A DNA stretch of 64,000 nt from Zhengitettix transpicula (Eukaryota; Arthropoda; Insecta; Orthoptera; Tetrigidae), in assembly GCA_037074705.1 (NCBI GenBank), contig CM073595.1, forward strand, positions 28,859,501-28,923,500, in the 5' to 3' direction. The notes beneath the pieces are model-generated. The model made no database searches and was not told the DNA's origin. It saw only the letters and a program-made list of their open reading frames with translations. Shown in pieces: positions 35,887 to 46,683 of the stretch; the stretch's first letter is position 1, and every line of letters starts with the position of its first letter. The translations under genes were made by a program, and so were the position numbers.

Positions 35887-36380
35887 TTGAGGCAATTTTA
35901 TAAAAGTTCTGATTCAACTATGAACGCAATTATTTATATAAAAAATATTACTCTTTTTAATGTAGACCATATTGAAATATCAGTGACTGACTTTTTAAAA
36001 ATGTTCAACAATTTGTATAAGCACATGGGTTTTGGACACGATGATGTGCAACCTGTCTTAATTAAGAATTGGAAATTTGTTTATACAAACATTTTAAAAA
36101 TAATTTTCGATAAGTCTCTAAATGAAGAAATACGAAAAATTTATTTGTAAAGCCAATTTTTAAATCTGGAGATAAAAATTCTATTTCGAATTATAGACCG
36201 ATTTCTATTATGAGCACACTACCAAAGACTTTTGAGTATCTAATAATTGTTAATTTTATTTCTGGACCTGTTTAACAATGGGTTAAAAATTATTTATTAA
36301 ATAGATTACAATTTGTAAAATATAAACAGGGATCAGTTAGAGTAAAATATAAACTAACTAATTTATTAATGCAAACTTGA
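35887..36380 (+). pseudogene. Second LINE reverse transcriptase fragment
   Basis: The 87-codon frame 35,887-36,150 holds DFLKMFNNLYKHMGFGHDDVQ and IIFDKSLNEEIRKI. Two frame changes on come KPIFKSGDKNSISNYRPISI and MSTLPKTFE (36,150-36,240). YRPIS after a K-G-D block is the conserved start of the LINE RT domain. Then, after a gap, WVKNYLLNRLQFVKY (about 36,279-36,325) matches the segment before the 'GVPQG' block, which is missing. So the central part is deleted and the catalytic YADD is absent. It differs from the RT at 30 kb and is a separate family, compatible with other Jockey/RTE-like insect LINEs. Confidence 0.8.
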
Positions 36381-36980
36381 CAAAAACGAGTAACAAATTA
36401 ATAAATTATTGTCGCTTACTCAATTTTCGTACCACAATATCAATAAAGGCTTCAAAAAGCCTATTCGATATAAAGTAATATCACAAGTAATGTCTTTATT
36501 ATAGTGACAAACTCCTATGTCACAATTGCATCTATCAGAGTATAAATGTTAAACAATAAATGATTAAATAATGTCTTCCAGCATAAGTTGCGTTTTTCCA
36601 CCAAGCAATTACTAACAGTCTTTAATAGAATCTTAATAATTCCATCCGCTAAATGGTCGCTACTTTTATTGGGGGATTTTCTCCGTAAAAAATTAATTGA
36701 TTTCTATTCACTAACAAAAATTATTTATTAAAAGTAGTTGATTATGATTAGAAATACTTTTGAAAGTTCCTGCGTATTTAATACAATGATTTTGAGTAAT
36801 AACATCGGCAAACTTTTGACTACTTCTCAGGTTTTCCGAGCTATTAAATATAAGAAATTACTAATAGTCTATAATATAATTTAAAGTTTACATTTATTAA
36901 TATTTTCATTCTATAAAAATATTTTTTATTTTCTTCTCCTTTATTAATATTATAAATTAACGGTCTTATTACTGTTTTTA
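36381..36980. other. AT-rich DNA, nothing recognised
   Basis: No ORF or named repeat. Confidence 0.5.
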
Positions 36981-36982
36981 AA

Positions 36983-37172
36983 ATATTTTATTTACAACTT
37001 AAACGAAGTTTTAGTACGCTTTTGCAATTTCACCAGGTTTCAATAAGGTTATTATTATAATTACATAATATAATATGAATAAGGTTATTATTATTATAAT
37101 TGAATCGTGATTAAAGTACAAAAACGTACTGAAACGTCGATAAAGTTGTAAATAAAATATTTTCAAATGTCT
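36983..37172. repeat. Small inverted Penelope-like pair
   Basis: AAAATATTTTATTTACAACTT (36,985-37,005) and its near-complement AAGTTGTAAATAAAATATTTTC (37,144-37,165) bound a 190-bp foldback. The motif next to each arm is shared: AGTACG in the left arm and CGTACTGAAACGTCG in the right. Between them ATTATTATAAT-rich DNA is tandemly duplicated around AATAAGGTTATTATTATAAT. Confidence 0.6.
37108..37140 (+). ncRNA. Hammerhead-like core with 5-bp stem II
   Basis: GTGATTA is followed by AGTAC (37,115-37,119), a loop, GTACT (37,126-37,130) and directly GAAAC (37,131-37,135). Stem II is perfect. The first box (GTGATTA against CTGANGA) is degenerate, so activity is doubtful. Confidence 0.4.
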
Positions 37173-37970
37173 AAAACGGTCGTTAATTTCTTTAATTTGT
37201 TATTTTTTCATTCGTCAACAATTAAATACCAAAATAGTTAGTTACATCTCAGGATTCACTATTCGTCCTAAAAATTATAATTATGCTCCAACTTTCAATA
37301 TATAAAACTCAATGTTCACCGAACACCACAAATAACGGTGAAGCAATTCTTTATTAAGTTTTCTTTGTTGCAGTGGATAATTTACTGTAAAACTGTGGTT
37401 GATATGCACAGGTAAGTGATGGAGGAGAGATATTAATTTTCGATAACGACGTTGCGTTACATGAACATGAAGAATGGAAGCTCGTTTGCGCCTAACCGAA
37501 ATTTACTCTGCGCTTCACTTCTATAAAAGTACATAAAAAGGCAGGTCGTGCAGACGTTTCATAAATTTATTTTTAATTTTATCACTTGGAGTGTTACGTA
37601 AATTTTGAGTATGCATGAATTTCGTGAAGATAAGCAAGTAATACAATTTTAACGTGCTGATTTCAGACATATTTTTGACACACGAATAAACTGAAAATCT
37701 AACTGGTATCTCATGAATAGACAAAGGACAGAATATATTTGATATAAAAAATAACACTGCGGATGATCTGGCTGGTTGGAAAACAAAACCCACAATTAAT
37801 AGGCTGTCTGGCGGACGGTGGCCAAATAATTCGTTGTTTTTCGCTTGTTCACCGCTGGGAAAATGAAGGAATGATAAATGGACCGATTTGATGACACACT
37901 GAAAGCTGCCTTAACCCTGACGCGTTTCAGTTGATGACGTTGTAATGGAGGGAGAGTGTTGCTCCCATCG
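37173..37970. other. No gene recognised
   Basis: The 90-codon minus frame at 37,521-37,793 has no known motif. The last 100 bases may be the body of the minus-strand SINE whose head follows. Confidence 0.4.
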
Positions 37971-37974
37971 ATCA

Positions 37975-38060
37975 CTCATCGTAAATTCGGAAGTCCCTGA
38001 GAGTTGAACCAGAGATCTCCGCGTGTCAGTCAACCGACCACTACATCACGGAAATGAACA
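37975..38060 (-). mobile_element. tRNA-like SINE head
   Basis: On the minus strand: GTGATGTAGTGGTCGGTTGA (box A region), then TGACACGCGGAGATCTCTGG (anticodon-arm region), then GGTTCAACTCTC (box B). It follows tRNA layout but is not an intact tRNA gene: the flanking acceptor stem does not close. This is a third SINE family, different from 10.9/19.1 kb. Its body probably continues to about 37,870. Confidence 0.6.
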
Positions 38061-38339
38061 CTGTATTCATTAGAGACATGTAATTTATGTAACGTACTGT
38101 TCTGTTCGATGGATAACCCTGACCTGAGAGGCTTAGTATCAGGTCTTGTAATGTAACTACATTTTATTCACATTTTCCATTAAGATACAGAAATCGAAAT
38201 AAATTCAACATCATCATCAGTTTCGAATCGTAAACAACGCAACTTCAATTAAGAATAATAACAGATTGATATTTGAAAGTTGATACAACATTTTTCTAAA
38301 TAATTATAATTGTTTGTTATATTACGGTATATATATATA

Positions 38340-38695
38340 TTGTAATAATAATTACAGGCTTTTATATAATTAATAATTGGAAATTTGTTGTAAATTGTTA
38401 TCGGCGAAAATATAAACACAACAATGTACAGACGGGCCTTTGTCGGTAAACGTTTTAAAACTCCGGGCTCACGGAGGCATTCGCGGGCAGTTTTTCGTCG
38501 AGTAAAGAGTGGCAGGCAAGGCTTCATTAAGAGTTGGACATAGAATTTGATCAAGTAAAGGTCGCAGGAAAGTTTTCAATAAGTAAAGCCACAGTTAGAA
38601 ATTCAACAAGTAAAGACTGTTACAAAATTTCATCGAGAAGGAGTTGATAACATTCTGATTTACCATTAATCAGAAGGAGAAGTACAATAATTTGC

Positions 38696-38775
<80 letters not shown>

Positions 38776-39308
38776 ATGCAGAGGACCACAGGTGTTGTGC
38801 GGAGTAATCGTTCCAGTTGATAGATACAAAAGTTTTTGACAGTGGTTTTGAAACAAATTAAATTCTGTGAAATTATGGCCTGTTATATGTGAATAGTGTA
38901 TAATGCATAAAAGAGCTCAAACGAATGCCTGGTACCAGTGAAGAAACTGTAAGTAGAGAGAGAAATTTTATAAAAGTTATTTGTAAACGTTAAATAAGGA
39001 TCAAATCGTCAGATTTCGGATTCACGTTTCATTTTGCTGTTTAATTCTAATTATTTTCAATGTTGTTAATTTTGATTTTCAATTTGAATGTACGAAAAGT
39101 TTTGTTCTTTATTTAAAATGCCCAAATAAACGACCCTGAGATGAGAGTAGATAAGTTTGTAAAATAGTAAGGGCACGAATGTAAATCAATCACGACAAGA
39201 AAATTTTGTTATTTTACTTTAAACAAATTAATTGTTTTAATATTTTGTGTATTACATTTTGATGCCTCAACGTGGGCTGAATTAATTTAATTTAGCTTGT
39301 TTATTATA
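38340..39308 (+). repeat. (TA)n-TTGTAAT module, copy B, TA tract on both sides
   Basis: TTGTAATAATAATTACAGG starts after a TA tract, and a second TA tract (39,309-39,327) follows the end. This suggests an insertion of about 970 bases into a TA microsatellite with duplication of TA. Inside: a zone of AAGTAAAG-type short repeats, a long AG microsatellite, and ATG CCT GGT ACC AGT GAA GAA ACT (38,925-38,948) running straight into GTAAGT. Then AAGGATCAAATCGTCAGATTT and CGACCCTGAGATGA follow. The bounded size would suit a solo LTR starting TG, but a clear CA end is not seen. Confidence 0.65.
38697..38771. repeat. (AG)n microsatellite
   Basis: About 75 bases of uninterrupted AG inside copy B; absent from the other copies of the module. 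Confidence 0.95.
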
Positions 39309-39480
39309 ATATATATATATATATATATTGTAATGTGACAAAGTGTTATAATTTAATTAATGAAAATCCTATATTAAGAAATAAGAAAGTGAATTGAATC
39401 GTTACGAACAGAGTTTGAAACTATAAAATCAAGTAATAAAACAATCGAAGGAAAATATTAATCAAAAACATTAATAAAAA
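39309..39480 (+). repeat. (TA)n tract and a further TTGTAAT start
   Basis: The TA tract ends in TTGTAATGTGACAAAGTG (from 39,328). Only the first few bases match the other starts, so this is either a short truncated copy or the flank created by copy B. Confidence 0.35.
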
Positions 39481-39495
39481 ATCCATTTAAATGTA

Positions 39496-39975
39496 TTAGC
39501 TCAGTAGCACAACTAAAGCCTCTATAGAGGATTGTGGGCCATTAAATGTATCTGAGTTTTCTGTGCTCCTCAAGATAAACGCGCGTTGATGAGTAGCCAC
39601 TTGCCGAATTTTCGGTAATTTTTTGGATATCAGACGTCTTATCCAGTCTGACGTAGTCATGCCTGCAGCAGGACGTCTATGACGACAAGAAATTACACAT
39701 AATGTTAATGGTAACTTAGACTTACTCTCTCTTTCTATTTTCCTCTGGTTTTCATTTTCTCTTCGTTTCAAAACCGAATAGCTTCCGTTTCTCTGATAGT
39801 ATTTTAAACTCCTGCGAATCATGGCAATCTCACAGTTTGCCACACCTTCGCAGAGGCAGCCGCATTCTGGATATTCAGTCCTTAATTGGTCCCGGCCACG
39901 TTTGATTTTATAACCACTTGAACTCGTATTCCTTCTTGGGCCACGAATACTCAGGCCCCGTGATAAATTCGTCAA
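39496..39975 (-). CDS. Unrecognised 159-codon ORF, longest in the window
   Basis: ATG at 39,973-39,975 to TAG near 39,496. The product is basic and charged: an N-terminal stretch with ECGCLCEGVANCEIAMIRRS, then RRENENQRKIERESKSK, then SDWIRRLISKKLPKIRQ. I recognise no domain. On the coding strand a donor-like GAGAGTAAGT occurs at about 39,722-39,727 after ...QRKIERE, so only the first ~85 codons might be an exon. It lies just beyond module copy B. It could be a chance frame, an unknown transposon ORF or a real exon; there is no way to choose from sequence alone. Confidence 0.25.
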   Translation of the reverse strand: MTNLSRGLSIRGPRRNTSSSGYKIKRGRDQLRTEYPECGCLCEGVANCEIAMIRRSLKYYQRNGSYSVLKRRENENQRKIERESKSKLPLTLCVISCRHRRPAAGMTTSDWIRRLISKKLPKIRQVATHQRAFILRSTENSDTFNGPQSSIEALVVLLS

Positions 39976-40823
39976 TCACTTGCTAAGCCGTCTCAAAATT
40001 CTGTTCTTGCAATTATACTTGATAAAAAAATTACTGTAGTACCTTTAACGTTAATTACAATATGTATTTTAATACATAAATATATATTTTTCAACGGTAT
40101 ACTCCGTTATTACTATTCTCTTTCTGTACTATTAAAGTAACAGAGTTCATGGAGCAAGTATTTCGAGATATTTAATCCCAAATAAATTTTTGGTCAATGA
40201 AAGAAGTAACGAAGTATTCATTAATTACTGTTTACTGAAACATATATTTTATGGGACGTCCTCTAAGAAAATTGATGCAAATGAGCAATCAAATCACTTC
40301 CGTATGCTGACGATACAACCGCAACCGACGCTGACGCATGTAGTCTACAAACCGTAATATTACGGTTGAGTAACACGTTTACTCACAGGCGATGACTTCT
40401 TACCTAGAAAATACTTTATTAGACTTCCTAAAACAATAGTTACAATTTGGAGTAAAAAAGATAGTTTACGATGATTTAGTGTTACGTGATAAACAAAAAT
40501 GTTGCAACAATCTAACTCTGACACATTCGGCTACACTTTGCCAAAGAAATTGATTAAAATTCTGTTCTGATTCCTTAACATGTCTACAATTCGTATACAA
40601 CATTATATTATTTCGTTTTTGTTGGGCATAAATTTTAGTTATTTTATAGGTCATGGAATTTTTTTTTGGATAATTTCTTAAGTAATTCAAAGTCACAGAA
40701 TCCTGAATTTATTGTTCAATATATTTCGTGAATTTAAATGTTCGGAACGTAAATGTTTTTATAATTCACGTTGTAAATCACAAACAGGGATCTATAAGGA
40801 ATAAAAATAATTTATTATCTATA
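39976..40823. other. AT-rich DNA, nothing recognised
   Basis: A 76-codon minus frame (40,466-40,696) has no recognisable motif. Confidence 0.45.
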
Positions 40824-41830
40824 TTGTAGTAATTGTTAATTAAGGCATTGTTCTAATTGAAAAGTTGAATTGTAGAGGACTCATTATTGGTGGATATAGC
40901 GGACGCCGCAACAAACCGGCAATGCAAGGAAAGTATTGTTGATCGGTCGAGAAGGTTTTACGCGCTCAAAATTTACGAGACGAACGAACAGTTGGGCAGC
41001 GGACAGAAAGTAGAACAGAGTAAAAGAACGAACAGTTGGGCAGTAAACGGCGAGATGTACAGATTAAAATTCTAATTCACGAAAACTTGAACAATCTTTG
41101 TCAGTCAGCAGTGAAGACTGAAAGGTCTAATTTAAAGAGCGAGAAAGTGTTCCAGTAACCAGTACGCTGTTATATAAAAAATGCAGAAACTGAACTAGTC
41201 TTCAGTCAACAGACAAAACCAATGAGGTGCATTTTCAACAGAAATCCACGAGATCTACAAATCCAGGTTGCAGTAAATCATCGAGAATCGACAAAGTTAT
41301 TTTAAACCAACTAACAAACTACGCTAATTAGAGTCTGTGAACATTTAGAGTCTGTGAGAACTTAGAATCAGTGATATCCCCAAAATTGTGCACGAAAAGT
41401 TAAAATGAGACCTGGGCAGCCGTAAGTAGAAAGAAAACTTTAAAATCATTGTAAACCACGTTTAAAAGATAAACGTCAGATCGTTCTTTAATTATCGATA
41501 AAATGAGATCTTTAATTATTCAGATCATTCTTTACTTCTTGATAAAAATTGAAATTGTTTAAATTCAATCTTTGGTATTATTTCTTCAGCAACAAATTTC
41601 GTCTATGTTCAGACGCATCGATTCCCATATAAAGTAAATGTAATTTTTTTGATTTTGATTATATAAATTCTGCCATTATCAAACCGAGTTCAAGACCCTG
41701 AGATCCCAAATATTTTGTGATTTGAATACTTGTTTTAAAATTGGTTATAAATCTTGTTTAATAGTTTTCACGTAATAGTTATTTTCATTTAAAAACGCCA
41801 CATAATTCATATCATGAATTATTGTCAAAA
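40824..41830 (+). repeat. (TA)n-TTGTAAT module, copy C
   Basis: TATATTGTAGTAATTGTTAATTAAGGCATTG marks a diverged start with almost no TA tract left; the aligned copies read TTGTAATRCCAATTAA..GGCCATT. The inner zone has AACAGTTGGGCAG repeats and AGAGTCTGTGA repeats. ATG AGA CCT GGG CAG CC (41,405-41,421) runs into GTAAGT (41,422-41,427). Then AAGATAAACGTCAGATCG and AAGACCCTGAGATCCCAAA follow, as in copy D. The frame at 40,887-41,075 is a shadow. Confidence 0.55.
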
Positions 41831-43003
41831 GACGCAAGATAAATTTATAAATTATTACAATATCTTTCAGAAATCATTATTCGAATTTTGTATTCACTAT
41901 TTTTATGTTAATATTAGAAGCTTACATTTATTTTTTCGTCTTAAAAAAAGAGACTAATTACAAAATAGTTCCATTCTTCCCTTTAGAAATTTTCAACGAG
42001 AAAAATACAAGGTTAGTTCAGAACAATTCCAGATTTTTTTTGGGGGTGGAGGTCATTAATATTTATTTATATGTCAATTATGAAATTGTGTGTCGTTTCT
42101 CTTTTCAGAGTGACGCGTTTCGAAACGGTGACTACATTTTATTGCTTGTAGTTTTTTTTAAAACTAAAAATTTCAAGTGTTTCGTTTTTGTTACGTCTTT
42201 GTAAAGAGATCATTGCGGCGAATTGGAAATGAAATTGACGGAAATAGTTCTCCGGCTTGTATATCTATCGGAGGGATGTGACACAGTACTTTTGGTGAGC
42301 GTGGGGCTAAGTGAAGAGTAATAGCCGTGATTGGCCGCGGGGAGCGCCTCTCCCAGGTGTCAGCCAGACAACGCCTCTAATGGAATTCACTTGTCCGGCT
42401 TCATATGGAGCCGAGGAAAGCCAAGTACCTTCGCTTCCTCTACACCTGCCGAACTTATCTCAGATTCACGATATTTTACTTTTCAATCTTCCCCTTTCGG
42501 GTCGTAAATCGAATCATCGGAGATATGAGATTAGAAAATCATCCAATGAAAATTTTAATGTTAAGTGGTGATAAATAATCATCCAACCTAGTAAAAGGCT
42601 AAATCTAATATGATTGTAGTAGCTTTTACGGAAATAAATATATACACATATTTATTGAATTTTCGGATAGTTGACAAATTAGATTCGCCATAAAGGTCTC
42701 CAATACTGGAACTTCGTAGAGTTTGTTACTCTCACACGACGGTAGATCAGTAAGTACTTTCAAAATATAGGAGATGGCGCGGAATGGAGTTATAAAAATA
42801 ATTATGTCTCTGGTGTCAATATTTCCGTCATATCCATTGTGTGGTTTATTCTTTTTCTATCAATCAAATAAAATAATTAGTGTTATTTTCAAACAGCAAA
42901 AGAAGTGTTACGAACAGTTATAAAACACTTGCATTTTCATAGAAAAACTCCTAAACATATCAAAGCCAAGTGGACGGAAAATCTGCACCAGCGTTCAAAA
43001 CAT
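41831..43003. other. No gene recognised; unique island at 42.2-42.45 kb
   Basis: Frames at 41,905-42,204 and 42,311-42,571 (+) show no known motif. About 42,220-42,450 is clearly less AT-rich, non-repetitive and holds CAGGTGT/CACCTG E-box-type sequence. It is a candidate conserved element only. Confidence 0.35.
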
Positions 43004-43030
43004 TATGTATGTATGTATGTATGTATGTAT
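43004..43030. repeat. (ATGT)n microsatellite
   Basis: Nearly seven tandem ATGT units. Confidence 0.95.
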
Positions 43031-43726
43031 TTAATCTACAAATGAGTAGTTTGCCCGGTGGTAGATGCATGAAATTTCAATTTAATTACAAATTAAATAA
43101 GGGGAGTTACAATAACGGAAAATTGAGTAAATTAACGTAATTATTATAAAATATAAGCTAGGTTTAGGGACATTATTACAACTATAAATACATTAATATA
43201 GAATTATATGAATTAAAGGTTAATTTTGAAAACGTTAAACAAATAATTAATATTGTACTAGTCTGAAAAGAAGAAAAATGGAAATATATCTAAAAATAGA
43301 GGTTCCCTAAGTATTTAATTACCTAAGGAGACAAGGAATGATTCCTTTTTTTTCTTTTTAGTTTATAACGGATCACTATCATTTGACTTCACTACTTCAC
43401 TAGAGAGTTCAGATTAAGTTTAAATTTTCTTTCCGTTAGAGGACTTTCTCCGAAAACTGTTCCAGGTAAATTCTTCCAGTTATTTATTGTCCTATTTAGA
43501 AATGAGTATTTGATTTTTGCTGTCTGGTATGTAACTTGACAATGTGGTCAGTCCTCTAGTACCGGATCGGTATAATTGTGAATGTGTGATGGATGTCGTA
43601 CGGGACGCCTACTGAGGCTACTACGCAAAAAAATGAACGACAAAATTAACGATATGGTGTAGAGTGAGTGACGAGTCAAATTACGTGAAACTGATTACGC
43701 AACCTATGGTCGACAGGTACAAAATT

Positions 43727-44372
43727 TTCAAGAATATTTGTGTCACAAAAATATCTGTTGGATGGGTGCCACGATTGCTCGCATTTGGAAATTAACGCAA
43801 TTGTGTGATCGATTGAAAGTCGCTTGTCCGTCGCAATTTTTTTCGTCGATACATAATCTGTTGATGAAACATCGATCCGCCGCTACGCTACAGAGAGAAA
43901 ACGATTCTGAGGAAGGCGAAGTCTGAGATGGTGATGGTCACGGTTTTGGGGATGATTGAAAAATTATCCACATAGACTACTTATAAATTGTGAAAATTAC
44001 GAATGGAGTCTATTATGCGTATTGTTGATAACTTGAGAATTAAAGGAAAAAAAGGCGACATTTACCGAAAAAAAGGATCGTCCATAGATTGTGCAGTTTC
44101 AATGGCAAAATTTGCGAAACAGAGGTTCGAAATGTTGCTGCGCTAACCTTATTCGCCACATTTTCCCCCGTGTGACATTTATCCCAATCTGAAAAAAATG
44201 TCTCGCTGGCAAAAAGATTCACGTTGAGCTGGGAGCTCATGGCCGAAACAAACGCCTATTTGGCAGACTTTCCAAAAAAGTTATTTTTGGACGGCTTCAA
44301 AAGTTGGAGAAACGATGGCCGAAGTGTATTCAGTTGAAAGGAGATTATGTTTATAAAATGAATAAACCTTAA
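43727..44372 (+). pseudogene. mariner transposase remnant
   Basis: Frames spliced across several indels follow a mariner transposase from the end of the DNA-binding domain to the C-terminus. FKNICVTKISVGWVPRLL (43,727-43,780) contains the WVPRL block. Later come KSEMVMVTVFWG (near 43,915-43,950), IIHIDYL (44,000s), EKRRHLPKK-type residues, AVSMAKFAKQRFEMLL (about 44,095-44,145), PYSPHFPPCDIYPNLKK (44,149-44,200) and MAETNAYLADFPKKL (about 44,240-44,285). It ends KLEKRWPKCIQLKGDYVYK at a TAA at 44,370-44,372. The third catalytic Asp (in PPCD, near 44,174) survives; the first two (in the DET and HQDN blocks) are not recognisable. About ten frame breaks or stops: long dead. TIRs were not confirmed. 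Confidence 0.9.
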
Positions 44373-44384
44373 TAATCTGTTTTT

Positions 44385-44470
44385 ATATAAAACAATTAAT
44401 GACCTTATACAGACACTTTTTATTTTTAATTTTTATTGTGAAGACGTTTCGATAACTTTTTGTATTAATT
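44385..44470 (-). repeat. Penelope-like fragment inserted by the mariner end
   Basis: AAAACAATTAATGACCTTATACAGACACTTTTT and GAAGACGTTTC match, in opposite orientation, the right part of the foldback at 59.23-59.55 kb (AAAAAGTGTCTGTATAAGG, TCATCAATTGTTTT, GAAACGTCG). It lies directly after the mariner coding end. Confidence 0.55.
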
Positions 44471-44489
44471 AAAAACTGACGTTAAATTA

Positions 44490-44625
44490 GAAGTGTTTTT
44501 ATATAATTTGGAAAGTAGTTTTTGATCTTTCAGCTGAACGGAGAATATGTTTAGAAATGAAGTGAACCCAAAATAATGTGTTTTTATATTCTTTGGAAAG
44601 TAATTATTGATCTATCCGTGATGAC
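44490..44625 (+). repeat. Second mariner 3'-end-like copy
   Basis: CAGCTGAACGGAGAATATGTT (about 44,531-44,551) repeats CAGTTGAAAGGAGATTATGTT of the mariner C-terminus. TTTTTATATTCTTTGGAAAG, TAATTATTGATCTATCC is duplicated as TTTTTATATAATTTGGAAAG, TAGTTTTTGATCTTTC just before it. So a second mariner tail lies next to the first, with the Penelope-like piece between. Confidence 0.55.
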
Positions 44626-45590
44626 TTACGTCGCTGTGGTTTACTTTGTTTATTATCCTATGATGCGGGAAATGGCTTTCGTAGCTGCGAAATGTTTACA
44701 TTGTAAAAGCGTCCCATTAGCTTATCGTGTGGCATTTATCGCGATCGTTATATTTATTTGGGAACCTTAAGGGTATGATCGGTGCCTACCGAATGTATGC
44801 TGGAAATAATGTTCTGTTGACACGACTGGAGAGTATTTATCAATTGCAAATGTCACGAAACCTTTATTACAAATCGATTAAAACTAAGACCGCCTATTTC
44901 TGGGCGATGAAGAACAAATCGTTCACCTGCAGGGCTAGGGGAAGCATTCAGAATATGTGCTGAAGCTAAGTTCAGTATACTTTGGACTACTGGAGTGTTG
45001 ACTTTCTTTTAGTGTATATGAATCTTCCAATGTCTGTTGACAACAAGTTTCTTAATACTTGAAAACCTTCATTTTTTTACGTCAGTAGTCTTATTTTTAT
45101 TATCTCAGATTCGTTAATTAATTTTCTATTTATTGTTACAAATTTTATTTAGCATTATTAAAATTATAATTTACAATTTATAGCGAGATATTATCCTTCA
45201 AGTTGGTTCCTTGGAAAGATATTTGTCATAAATGACAAATTTCGGTAGCTATTACAAATATTGTCTGTAATCCAAGCGTCCATCACTTAATTTTCTTTTA
45301 TTATTGACTTGACAAAGATCAAATCTTAAAATCGGTTTATTATTCACTTTATATAATTCTAAGGTATTTCCTATGTTTACCATGTGCAATTGCGAGGTCA
45401 CTTCTTGTTTTTCTTTTCATTTTATAAATTTATGTACTCTACATGGTTTGGTAGTCGACACGAAGACAATTGTTTCGTTACTTATTTTCATTGAAGGATG
45501 CGAATCTCCTTTGTCAATAATGTGCTGGGGAAATTCTAGGACATACGCTGTAATTAATATTTAAAGTACCAGCGGTCACTTTTAATAAGG
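44626..45590. other. No gene recognised
   Basis: Overlapping short frames at 44,576-44,963 and 45,373-45,564 (+) lack recognisable domains. Confidence 0.4.
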
Positions 45591-45591
45591 A

Positions 45592-46500
45592 TTATATATA
45601 TATATATATATTGTAATACCAATTAAACAGGCCATTAATTGTTTTATTATAATTAAATTGTTAGAGGTACGAACGCGTAAAGGCGACAATCAAGGCGGGC
45701 TTTTCCTTTCTTTAACAATGGAAACTGAAAAACCGCTTGGAGAACGGCAGTATGGAATCGGCGATGAAAGGTGAAGGAGTCTAAAATCTGCGTACGAGAG
45801 ATGAAACAGTTAAAAGTCGACGGGGAGATATAATACAGTTCAATTCACCTAGAGCAACAAACAGTAAAGTCTGCAGATATAAAGTACGAATGGCGAGATC
45901 CTGTAGTTTTACATGAAAGCAAGCAAATATTTTTACGGAGAGATTTACATAATAATTTGCACACGGTGAAGCAAATGGTTGCTTCACGCTGATTGAACAA
46001 TTTTCACATAGAGGAGACTGGCATCCACTAGCTGACCAAAGGGGGCGGTTCATCCGAGGTTCCAGATACCAGAGGACGAATATTTCAATCGTGTGTATTA
46101 AAAATTTCAATGAAGTGTAGAGTCTGTGTAAAAAATGGCATTTTAGTGTGGTAGTTTTCAAGCTACAAGAGAGAAATCTGATACCAGACAGACATTCCGT
46201 GAGTAACAAAACTTTTATACAAATTTGTAAACGATAATTAAAAAGGTATAGTCAGATTTCGTTCATTTTTCGTTTCATTTAGTTTTCTTCTATTTCACTT
46301 ATCTTCATATTGTTTTAGGTTAACTTTTTATATTTGAATTGTTAATTGTCAGTTTATACATTGCTTTTGTTCTAATTATCAAACCCAGTAGTGACCCTGA
46401 GATATTGAGATCCGACGTATTTATTTTTAATGATATAAGAACTGTATTTTCATAAATGCCACGAATTAAAAATGAAAATTTAAAGTATTTGTTTTTAACT
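45592..46500 (+). repeat. (TA)n-TTGTAAT module, copy D
   Basis: TA tract 45,592-45,610, then TTGTAATACCAATTAAACAGG and CCATTAATTGTTTTAT. The diverged middle zone leads to AATCTGATACCAGACAGACATTCC and a GTGAGT (46,199-46,204). It has no ATG at the position used in the other copies, so this copy seems to have lost it. Then come AAAGGTATAGTCAGATTTCG, a CATATTGTTTTAGG stretch (acceptor-like, also in copy A as CATATTGTTTAGG) and GTGACCCTGAGATATTGAG. Long minus-strand frames here are shadows. Confidence 0.6.
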
Positions 46501-46683
46501 GGATGAAATTCGGCGTGCAAAATAGATATTATACAATGTAAATTTATCAACAATAACTTTTTAAATATAAATAAATTTTCGTTAATTGATTCATTAATTA
46601 ACCCTATCAATGTGTTTATTACATTTATGGCTTCACCAAAGTGGGGTAAATTAATTGTTAACCTGTTGTTTATTACAATATAC

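Noticed and set aside
37975..38060. Functional tRNA gene on the minus strand
   Set aside because: A and B boxes are present, but the acceptor stem does not close and arms are imperfect. A SINE head is more likely.
38249..38554. Minus-strand frame of 101 codons
   Set aside because: It overlaps a TA tract and module copy B antisense; not supported.
38340..39308. Firm call of a solo LTR
   Set aside because: A TG start and TA-bounded unit fit, but a matching CA end, primer-binding site and internal gag/pol are not seen.
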